DNA of 20,247 bases, taken from positions 1-20,247 of the forward strand of contig NZ_CAJPOU010000030.1 in NCBI RefSeq assembly GCF_905372335.1. Reading direction: 5' to 3'. The position numbers and the translations under genes were made by a program. Positions 14,313 through 20,247 of this stretch are shown here, piece by piece. The notes under the pieces were generated by a model. That model was not told the DNA's origin, did no database searches, and was given only the letters and a program-made list of their open reading frames with translations. Numbering within the stretch: position 1 is the first letter of the stretch; each line of letters starts with the position of its first letter. The stretch is from Streptococcus sp. A12 (lineage in GTDB: Bacteria > Bacillota > Bacilli > Lactobacillales > Streptococcaceae).

Positions 14313-15338
14313 TTACTTGAAATAGTTTAATCCCATAGCAGATTTGACTTGATCAAGCGTTTCTGCTGCAACCGAACGGGCTACTTCACTACCTTTTTGA
14401 AGCATATCATAGACTTGTCCCATGTCTTTAGCAAATTCAATCCGTCGTTCGCGAATAGGTCCCAACTCTCTTTCAAGAATCTCTAACAAATAGCGTTTGG
14501 TTTTAACATCTCCTAAACCACCCCGTTGGTAATGGTCTTTCATGTCTTGAATGGTCGCCTGGTCTTCTTCTTTTCCAAACACATCCAAATAATGGAAAAC
14601 CATATTTCCTTCAATTTTCCCTGGATCTTCGACACGAATATGCTCAGGATCTGTATACATACTCATCACCTTTTTCTTCAAGGTGTCCATATCATCCGCT
14701 AAATAGATACCATTGCCAAGAGATTTGGACATTTTGGCATTCCCATCCAGACCAGGCAAACGACCCGCTGCCTCATTTTCTGGAAAAATTCCCTCTGGTT
14801 CAACCAAGACATCACAATGATAAGCATGATTAAAAGAACGGACGATTTCACGTGTTTGCTCAATCATGGGCTTTTGGTCTGTACCAACAGGTACCAGATT
14901 GGCTTTAAAGGCGGTAATATCTGCAGCTTGAGAAACAGGATACACCAAGAAACCAGATGGAATAGATTCACCGAATCCTTTTTGAGCAATTTCTGTCTTA
15001 ACAGTTGGGTTGCGTTCCAAACGTGAAACAGAGACCAAATTCATGTAATACATGGTCAATTCCGCTAGCTCAGGAATTTGACTTTGAATAAAAATGGTTG
15101 ATTTCTTTGGATCCAATCCAGCTGCTAAATAGTCTAAAGCAACATTTCCGATAGACTCAACAATGGTTTGTGGATCTTTAGCATGATCCGTAAGGGCTTG
15201 CTGATCGGCTAAAAAGACAAACATCTGGTACTTGTCTTCATTTTGCATAAGAACACGATTCTTCAACGAACCAACATAGTGTCCAATATGGAGTTTCCCA
15301 GTCGGGCGATCTCCAGTTAAAATAATCGGCTTGGTCAT
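14313..15338 (-). CDS. trpS: Tryptophanyl-tRNA synthetase
   Basis: This class Ic synthetase charges tRNA-Trp. The ATP-binding signature is PTGKLHIGHYVG near the N-terminus and the second signature is KMSKS in GNAKMSKSLGN near residue 195. From ATG 15338 it has 341 residues, the expected size for this streptococcal form. An upstream in-frame ATG at 15383 lies within the T-box terminator, and GGGAGGAAG stands just before 15338, so the shorter start is clear. Expression is controlled by the T-box leader at 15361-15603, which reads uncharged tRNA-Trp. Confidence 0.96.
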   Translation of the reverse strand: MTKPIILTGDRPTGKLHIGHYVGSLKNRVLMQNEDKYQMFVFLADQQALTDHAKDPQTIVESIGNVALDYLAAGLDPKKSTIFIQSQIPELAELTMYYMNLVSVSRLERNPTVKTEIAQKGFGESIPSGFLVYPVSQAADITAFKANLVPVGTDQKPMIEQTREIVRSFNHAYHCDVLVEPEGIFPENEAAGRLPGLDGNAKMSKSLGNGIYLADDMDTLKKKVMSMYTDPEHIRVEDPGKIEGNMVFHYLDVFGKEEDQATIQDMKDHYQRGGLGDVKTKRYLLEILERELGPIRERRIEFAKDMGQVYDMLQKGSEVARSVAAETLDQVKSAMGLNYFK

Positions 15339-15360
15339 TTTTCTTCCTCCCTGAAGTACA

Positions 15361-15603
15361 AAATAAAAGCCCACGCATAGCAAAAACTATGCGAGGGCGT
15401 CTGAGACACGGTGCCACCTCACTTAGAACAGCATATGCTGTTCTCTCTAACTCATCACAAATGAGCTGCACATAAGGCCTGCTAGCCGAATCTCTATTGG
15501 TTAAGATTCTATTTGAACATCAGTCCATTTCATTCTGTTTCGTTGCTTATTTTCAGCGACCATAAGCTCTCTAAAATACGAATACAGATTACTATTCTGA
15601 TTG
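15361..15603 (-). promoter_or_regulatory. T-box riboswitch leader of trpS (Trp specific)
   Basis: On the minus strand the conserved T-box GAGGTGGCACCGTG is at 15420-15407. It is followed by a terminator hairpin (arms 15398-15387 and 15380-15369, GCCCTCGCATAG with CTATGCGTGGGC) and a T-rich run to 15361. The stem I region holds the expected AGAGAGC and GGTCGCTGAAAATAAGC elements. A TGG triplet at 15527-15525, in GAAATGGAC, fits a Trp specifier codon. A 20-bp perfect palindrome (15425-15444) just before the T-box is probably stem III. Uncharged tRNA-Trp would stabilise the antiterminator and turn trpS on. The leader end is estimated from the promoter. Confidence 0.93.
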
Positions 15604-15609
15604 CTTTTC

Positions 15610-15638
15610 ATTATATAATGACATCAAAGGAAAGTCAA
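15610..15638 (-). promoter_or_regulatory. Promoter of the trpS T-box transcript
   Basis: On the minus strand TTGACT (15638-15633), a 17-bp spacer and a perfect TATAAT (15615-15610) lie directly upstream of the T-box leader. Confidence 0.85.
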
Positions 15639-15694
15639 GTTCTTCACCCTTTTCTATAGACTAAATGACTTCCTGCAATGCGTAAGGGTATTCA

Positions 15695-15723
15695 TTGAAA
15701 AATCAAGCGTTTTCTAGTAAAAT
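15695..15723 (+). promoter_or_regulatory. Promoter of the ABC-F gene
   Basis: TTGAAA (15695-15700), a 17-bp spacer and TAAAAT (15718-15723) lie 35 bases before the GTG start. It is divergent from the trpS promoter. Confidence 0.75.
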
Positions 15724-15758
15724 AGGCTTATATAGACAGAAAAAGAGGAGAACAATAC

Positions 15759-17381
15759 GTGCTAACAGTTACAGACGTCTCACTACGTTTTAGTGATCGT
15801 AAACTTTTTGATGATGTCAACATCAAATTTACAGAAGGAAATACCTATGGTTTGATTGGGGCCAATGGTGCTGGAAAATCAACCTTTTTAAAAATCTTAG
15901 CTGGGGATATTGAACCGACAACTGGTCATATTTCTCTTGGACCAGACGAACGTCTTTCTGTTCTTCGTCAAAATCACTTTGACTATGAAGATGAGCGTGC
16001 CATTGATGTCGTTATCATGGGAAATGAAAAACTTTATAGCATCATGAAGGAAAAAGATGCTATCTATATGAAGGAAGATTTTTCAGATGAAGACGGTGTC
16101 CGCGCAGCAGAACTCGAAGGAGAATTCGCTGAACTAGGTGGTTGGGAAGCGGAAAGTGAAGCTTCACAACTCCTCCAAAATCTGAATATTCCAGAAGAGC
16201 TCCACTACCAAAATATGAGTGAACTAACGAATGGAGATAAAGTAAAAGTCCTCCTAGCAAAAGCTCTCTTTGGTAAACCAGACGTCCTTCTTTTGGACGA
16301 GCCAACCAACGGTCTAGATATTCAATCCATTACCTGGTTAGAAGACTTCTTGATTGATTTCGAGAATACCGTAATCGTTGTATCCCACGACCGTCACTTC
16401 TTGAATAAAGTATGTACCCACATGGCCGACCTGGACTTTGGAAAAATCAAACTCTATGTTGGGAACTATGATTTCTGGAAAGAATCATCTGAACTGGCTG
16501 CCAAGTTGTTAGCAGACCGTAATGCCAAAGCAGAAGAAAAAATCAAACAATTACAAGAATTTGTGGCTCGTTTCTCTGCCAATGCGTCAAAATCGAAACA
16601 GGCAACGTCACGTAAAAAGATGCTTGACAAGATTCAGTTAGAAGAAATTGTCCCATCTAGCCGAAAATACCCATTTATCAGCTTTAAAGCGGAGCGAGAA
16701 ATTGGAAATGATCTGTTGACAGTAGAGAACTTATCTGTAAAGATTGATGGTGAAACTATTCTTGACAACATCAGCTTCATCTTGCGTCCAGGTGACAAGA
16801 CAGCTCTTATCGGACAAAACGACATCCAAACAACTGCCTTGATCCGCGCCATTATGGGTGAAATCGAATATGAAGGAACTGTCAAGTGGGGAGTTACAAC
16901 TAGCCGCTCTTACTTACCAAAAGACAATTCAGCTGACTTTGCAGGTGGCGAGTCAATTCTTGACTGGCTCCGTCAATTCGCAAGTAAAGAAGAAGATGAC
17001 AATACCTTCCTTCGTGGATTCCTGGGACGCATGCTCTTCTCTGGAGATGAGGTTAACAAGCCTGTCAACGTCTTGTCAGGGGGAGAAAAGGTGCGCGTGA
17101 TGCTTTCAAAACTCATGCTTTTGAAGTCAAACGTTCTTGTACTTGACGATCCTACAAATCACTTGGATTTGGAATCAATTTCAAGCTTGAACGATGGATT
17201 GAAAAACTTCAAAGAATCGATCATCTTTGCCAGTCACGACCATGAGTTTATTCAAACTCTTGCCAACCATATCATTGTTCTTTCAAAAAATGGTGTCATT
17301 GACCGGATTGATGAAACCTATGATGAATTCTTAGAAAACCAAGAAGTTCAAGCAAAAGTTAAAGAACTTTGGAAAGACTAA
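15759..17381 (+). CDS. ykpA: ABC-F family ATPase (YkpA/YbiT type)
   Basis: This is a soluble protein with two ABC domains and no membrane part, of the translation-factor-like ABC-F group that binds the ribosomal E site. NBD1 has Walker A GANGAGKST (34-42) and Walker B VLLLDEPTNGLD, but a weak signature, LTNGDKVKV. NBD2 has an intact signature LSGGEKVRV (about 439), yet its P-loop reads GQNDIQTTA with no Lys-Ser/Thr, and its Walker B is LDDPTNHLD (Glu to Asp). So one composite ATP site looks canonical and the other degenerate; as far as I recall the B. subtilis relative has the same P-loop loss. A charged linker (about 245-300) joins the domains. Length is 540 residues. The start is GTG, 8 nt after AGGAG. 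It is probably not an antibiotic-resistance ABC-F but a housekeeping one. Confidence 0.92.
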   Translation: MLTVTDVSLRFSDRKLFDDVNIKFTEGNTYGLIGANGAGKSTFLKILAGDIEPTTGHISLGPDERLSVLRQNHFDYEDERAIDVVIMGNEKLYSIMKEKDAIYMKEDFSDEDGVRAAELEGEFAELGGWEAESEASQLLQNLNIPEELHYQNMSELTNGDKVKVLLAKALFGKPDVLLLDEPTNGLDIQSITWLEDFLIDFENTVIVVSHDRHFLNKVCTHMADLDFGKIKLYVGNYDFWKESSELAAKLLADRNAKAEEKIKQLQEFVARFSANASKSKQATSRKKMLDKIQLEEIVPSSRKYPFISFKAEREIGNDLLTVENLSVKIDGETILDNISFILRPGDKTALIGQNDIQTTALIRAIMGEIEYEGTVKWGVTTSRSYLPKDNSADFAGGESILDWLRQFASKEEDDNTFLRGFLGRMLFSGDEVNKPVNVLSGGEKVRVMLSKLMLLKSNVLVLDDPTNHLDLESISSLNDGLKNFKESIIFASHDHEFIQTLANHIIVLSKNGVIDRIDETYDEFLENQEVQAKVKELWKD

Positions 17382-17404
17382 GAAATCACTCCAAAGAATC
17401 AAAA

Positions 17405-17431
17405 ACCCTGGAACCTTTGTTTCAGGGTCTT
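17405..17431 (+). terminator. Weak hairpin terminator between the ABC-F gene and yfhO
   Basis: A 10-bp stem (ACCCTGGAAC, 17405-17414, with GTTTCAGGGT, 17419-17428; one G-U pair) and a 4-nt loop are followed by only CTTTC. Termination is probably partial, so yfhO may be read through from the ABC-F promoter. The hairpin ends about 15 bases before the yfhO start. Confidence 0.55.
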
Positions 17432-17443
17432 TCAATAGACTAT

Positions 17444-20032
17444 ATGAAATTTAAAAAATATCTATCACACCCCATCATTGTTTACTTTACAGCTTTTTTA
17501 CTTCCCTTTACAATCTTATTTTTCGTCTACCTCAGTCAGGGTATTTATTGGGGGAGTGAAACTTCTCCTTTATTAGGTGATGGCTTTCATCAATACGTTA
17601 TTTTCGACGTTACTTTACGAAATATTTTGCACGGGACCGACAGCCTCCTTTACAGCTTTACAAGTGGGCTCGGCTTAAATTTCTACGCTCTTTCAAGCTA
17701 TTACTTAGGAAGTTTTCTATCTCCCTTTGTCTTCTTCTTTGACAGTTTATCCATGGTTGATTCCGTCTATCTCTTTACACTAATAAAAATAGGCTTGATT
17801 GGGTTGTCAACTTATTATTCCATTAAGGAAATCTATCCTAAACTGCAACAATTATTGATTCTTTCACTGTCAACTTTGTTTGCGTTAATGAGTTTTTCCA
17901 TCAGTCAGATTGAAATCAAAACCTGGCTCGATGTCTTCATTTTGGCTCCGCTCATTCTCTTAGGTTTACACCGTTTAATGACTCAAAAGAAGCGAGTTCT
18001 CTACTTTACAAGTCTGACCATCCTATTTATCCAAAATTATTATTTTGGATTTATGATGGCTCTCTTCTTGACTTTATGGTATTTTACTCAGCTTTCCTGG
18101 GACTTTAAAGAAAGAAGATCTTCTTTCTTTGACTTTACAATTGTGTCAATTTTAGCAGGGGTAACTAGCTTGATCATGATTTACCCCACCATATTGGATT
18201 TACGAACTCATGGGGAAAACTTTACAAAGATTACAAGAACCTTTACAGAAAATAGTTGGTACTTAGACGTTTTTGCAAAGAATTTAATTGGTAGTTTTGA
18301 TACAACAAAATATGGGGCTATCCCTATGATCTATGTTGGTCTTTTTCCATTCTTACTTGCCTTTCTATTTTTCTTTGTCAAATCGATTCGGTTTCACGTG
18401 AAACTAGCATATTTAACCTTATTAGTCATTCTTATTGCAAGTTTCTATTTACAAGCTCTAGATTTATTCTGGCAGGGAATGCATGCTCCTAATATGTTTC
18501 TTCACCGTTATGCCTGGCTTTTTTCATTGACTATTTTGTTCATGGCGGCAGAGGTCCTCAATCGGATAAAAGAAATCAATTGGCAACGACTCTGCCTAGC
18601 TTTCAGTTTAGTTAGCATTGGATTTATCCTCACTTTTCTCTATCGCAAGCATTATCCTTTCTTGACAAGCAGTCATTATGTATTGACACTAGAATTTCTT
18701 CTTGTATTTTTTATTGTGACACTTGCCTTTACAGTTCGTAAACTTTCTTATCCAATTTTTTCTGCTGTTATTCTTTTCTTCTGTCTGTTTGAAGTCAGTA
18801 TAAACAGCTATTATCAGATCGATGGGATTGCAAATGAATGGGTATTTGCAGCTCGTTCTTCTTACCAAGGAAAGATTCCAGCAATTGATAAGTTGACAAG
18901 AAGTTTACATGATGATCAAAATTTTTACCGAACAGAGATTCTCCAACCTCAAACAGGTAATGATAGTATGAAATACAATTTTAGAGGGATCTCCCAATTT
19001 TCATCTGTCAGAAATACAGATACCAGTTCGACCCTAGATAAACTCGGTTTTAAATCAGATGGAACCAACTTGAATTTGCGCTATCAAAACAATACATTAC
19101 TAATGGATAGTCTGTTCGGGATCAAATACAATATTTCAGATAGGAATCCTCAAAAGTTTGCTTTTCATAAATTGGAAACGCAAGGAAATCAGACCTTGTA
19201 TCAAAATGAAATGGCTCTTTCACTTGCATTTTTAACTGCAAGTCCCTACAAGGATATCCAATTTTCTAATCTAACCTTGGATAACCAAAAGAACTTTCTC
19301 AATCATCTAACCGGTCAATCGTTGACTTACTATCAGCGATTACATCCACTGAAAACTGGTGCAGATGATCCTTCTCAAGGTCCTCAGAAAGCTAAAGTTG
19401 AAACAGATAGTTTTTTGACTTATGCCAGTATCGAATATGAGCTCTACATTCAAAACGATAGTCAACTTTATGTGAACCTTCCTTCTTTAGAATTTGAGAA
19501 TGAAGATTATACCGATGTGGAGATCATTACGAATGGCCAAGTCAACCGCTATACAACAGACAATGTATTTCCATTCTTCACCATTGGTCACTTTACAGCA
19601 GGAGAAACTGTTAAGGTTCGAATTGCCTTCCCTGAAAATTCTACAGTAACCTTCCAAAATCCAGAATTTTTTGCTTTGAATCTTCAAGCCTACCAGGAAG
19701 CCTTTGAAAGGGTGCACCAACAAGAAGTTCATGTGCAAACCAAAGGAAACACCGTCACTGCAGATTTTACAGCAGACCACCATACAAGTCTCTTTTTCAC
19801 CCTTCCTTATGATAAAGGGTGGGCAGCGACGATCAATAATCAACCTGTCCCTGTTCGAAGGGCTCAAAAAGGATTTATGGCTGTTGATGTCCCTAAAGGA
19901 AAAGGACAGGTTGTTCTACAGTTCATACCACACGGGTTAAAAGAAGGAACCATTGCTTTCCTACTCGGAATTCTTTCCTTCGTTTGCTACAATGCTATTC
20001 GAAAGAAATCTCAATCCTCAAAAAATCAGTAA
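17444..20032 (+). CDS. yfhO: YfhO-family membrane protein, probable GT-C glycosyltransferase
   Basis: This is a large polytopic membrane protein of 862 residues from ATG 17444. About a dozen hydrophobic helices fill residues 8-460. An extracytoplasmic beta-rich domain (about 465-830) follows, and one last helix (GTIAFLLGILSFVCYNAI) precedes a short Lys/Arg tail. The conserved GDGFHQY motif in the first outer loop (Asp46) fits the GT-C metal/substrate loop. In Bacillus and Listeria, YfhO relatives glycosylate teichoic acids outside the cell using lipid-linked sugars; a similar envelope role here is inference. An in-frame ATG at 17369 overlaps the ABC-F gene and reads through its terminator hairpin, so 17444 is preferred although no good ribosome site precedes it. 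It contains a parS-type site at 18390-18405. Confidence 0.88.
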   Translation: MKFKKYLSHPIIVYFTAFLLPFTILFFVYLSQGIYWGSETSPLLGDGFHQYVIFDVTLRNILHGTDSLLYSFTSGLGLNFYALSSYYLGSFLSPFVFFFDSLSMVDSVYLFTLIKIGLIGLSTYYSIKEIYPKLQQLLILSLSTLFALMSFSISQIEIKTWLDVFILAPLILLGLHRLMTQKKRVLYFTSLTILFIQNYYFGFMMALFLTLWYFTQLSWDFKERRSSFFDFTIVSILAGVTSLIMIYPTILDLRTHGENFTKITRTFTENSWYLDVFAKNLIGSFDTTKYGAIPMIYVGLFPFLLAFLFFFVKSIRFHVKLAYLTLLVILIASFYLQALDLFWQGMHAPNMFLHRYAWLFSLTILFMAAEVLNRIKEINWQRLCLAFSLVSIGFILTFLYRKHYPFLTSSHYVLTLEFLLVFFIVTLAFTVRKLSYPIFSAVILFFCLFEVSINSYYQIDGIANEWVFAARSSYQGKIPAIDKLTRSLHDDQNFYRTEILQPQTGNDSMKYNFRGISQFSSVRNTDTSSTLDKLGFKSDGTNLNLRYQNNTLLMDSLFGIKYNISDRNPQKFAFHKLETQGNQTLYQNEMALSLAFLTASPYKDIQFSNLTLDNQKNFLNHLTGQSLTYYQRLHPLKTGADDPSQGPQKAKVETDSFLTYASIEYELYIQNDSQLYVNLPSLEFENEDYTDVEIITNGQVNRYTTDNVFPFFTIGHFTAGETVKVRIAFPENSTVTFQNPEFFALNLQAYQEAFERVHQQEVHVQTKGNTVTADFTADHHTSLFFTLPYDKGWAATINNQPVPVRRAQKGFMAVDVPKGKGQVVLQFIPHGLKEGTIAFLLGILSFVCYNAIRKKSQSSKNQ
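18390..18405. promoter_or_regulatory. parS-type ParB binding site, copy 2
   Basis: Positions 18391-18404 are the perfect 14-bp palindrome GTTTCACGTGAAAC; only the two outermost bases of the 16-bp parS consensus differ. It lies within yfhO, 10.7 kb from copy 1 in ecfA1. Confidence 0.85.
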
Positions 20033-20044
20033 ATTCGCATCATA

Positions 20045-20078
20045 AAGAGCCCCTTCAGTTGGAAGGGGCTCTTATTTT
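20045..20078 (+). terminator. Terminator of yfhO
   Basis: A perfect 12-bp GC-rich stem (AAGAGCCCCTTC, 20045-20056, with 20062-20073) and a 5-nt loop are followed by ATTTT. It begins 12 bases past the stop codon. Confidence 0.9.
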
Positions 20079-20082
20079 AAAC

Positions 20083-20106
20083 AAAAAAAGCATCCCTTAG
20101 GATGCT
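20083..20106 (-). terminator. Terminator of the tRNA-Glu/tRNA-Asn transcript
   Basis: On the minus strand the stem AGCATCC with GGATGCT (20106-20100 with 20095-20089) is followed by seven T. It lies 8 bases past the 3' end of tRNA-Asn and is convergent with the yfhO terminator. Confidence 0.85.
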
Positions 20107-20113
20107 AGTTTAG

Positions 20114-20187
20114 CTCCGCCAGTAGGACTCGAACCTACGACATCATGATTAACAGTCATGCGCTACTACCAACTGAGCTATGGCGGA
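20114..20187 (-). tRNA. tRNA-Asn (anticodon GUU)
   Basis: The 74-nt cloverleaf on the minus strand has acceptor arms TCCGCCA (20187-20181) and TGGCGGA (20121-20115) with discriminator G. It carries the D arm AGCTCAGTTGGTAG, anticodon loop CTGTTAA (GUU) and T arm GGTTCGAGTCC. CCA is not encoded. In pneumococcus the tRNA-Glu/tRNA-Asn pair flanks comEDC. Confidence 0.96.
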
Positions 20188-20195
20188 ATGAGATA

Positions 20196-20247
20196 TAGTC
20201 CGTACGGGATTCGAACCCGTGTTACCGCCGTGAAAAGGCGGTGTCTT
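20196..20247 (-). tRNA. tRNA-Glu (anticodon UUC), 5' part outside the window
   Basis: The 3' 52 nt are visible on the minus strand: anticodon stem-loop CCGCC-TTTTCAC-GGCGG (UUC), T arm GGGTTCGAATCCC, acceptor arm ACGGACT and discriminator A. The acceptor 5' strand and D arm lie beyond position 20247. The 8-bp gap to tRNA-Asn indicates a shared transcript. UUC tRNA-Glu is a substrate of MnmA, encoded at the other end of the window. Confidence 0.93.

Noticed and set aside
4704..14860. Other CACGTG cores (near 4706 in LysM gene 2 and 14850 in trpS)
   Set aside because: They match parS in at most one half and have several mismatches, so they are not ParB sites.
15238..15471. Minus-strand open frame across the trpS start and T-box
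   Set aside because: The sequence is fully explained by the T-box RNA structure and the trpS N-terminus in another frame.
15577..15584. TACGAATA, the core of a SigX competence promoter, on the plus strand
   Set aside because: An 8-mer is expected about once in this much sequence, it lies inside the trpS T-box stem I region that explains the sequence, and no competence gene follows it.
19487..19867. 126-codon minus-strand open frame opposite yfhO
   Set aside because: It is antisense to the YfhO extracytoplasmic domain, low in plausibility, and without promoter or ribosome site.

Overview
The window reads as a low-GC streptococcal chromosome, most likely mitis/sanguinis-type. The reasons are the gene order yaaA-recF / guaB / trpS / ABC-F / yfhO / tRNA-Asn-tRNA-Glu, the strong AGGAG ribosome sites, extended -10 promoters, a T-box in front of trpS, and protein sequences close to Streptococcus homologues I remember. 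I see no insertion sequence, prophage or CRISPR array. It is a housekeeping region near the replication origin: it carries two parS-type ParB sites, and in S. pneumoniae the same gene block leads into tRNA-Glu/comEDC/rlmH/htrA/parB/dnaA. Species cannot be fixed from this sequence.

Layout, left to right. 102-1223 (-) is mnmA, whose leader holds a 15-bp direct repeat. 1428-1970 (-) encodes a secreted LysM protein with an Apf/transglycosylase-like C-terminus. 2201-4384 (+) is an apparent operon for the two-subunit iron-sulphur L-serine dehydratase (sdaAB, sdaAA) plus a HAD phosphatase. A perfect CiaR-type direct repeat (2097-2113) lies in front of it. A second secreted LysM/lytic-transglycosylase-like protein is at 4550-5188 (-). 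The upstream regions of the two LysM genes align without gaps, which suggests one regulator, possibly WalR. From 10971 down to 5360 (-) runs a six-gene block: an M16 peptidase-like pair, pgsA, and the ECF transporter core ecfA1-ecfA2-ecfT. The slots where relatives carry rodZ (between the M16 pair and pgsA) and mreCD (after ecfT) are empty here. Divergent from this block, yaaA-recF (+) runs from 11124 to 12585.

Convergent with recF is guaB (-), followed leftward-reading by trpS (-), which has a complete T-box leader with a UGG specifier. Divergent from trpS are an ABC-F ATPase with one degenerate ATP site (15759-17381) and a large YfhO-family membrane protein (17444-20032). tRNA-Asn(GUU) and the 3' part of tRNA-Glu(UUC) close the window on the minus strand.

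Taken together the genes cover translation (mnmA, trpS, ABC-F, tRNAs), cell envelope upkeep (two LysM enzymes, pgsA, YfhO), DNA repair and segregation (recF, parS), nucleotide synthesis (guaB), serine catabolism and vitamin/metal uptake. No clearly new multi-gene system is visible. The most informative observations are non-coding: the parS pair, the CiaR-type box, the shared LysM promoter architecture, the missing rodZ/mreCD slots, and the complementary active-site halves of the M16 pair.
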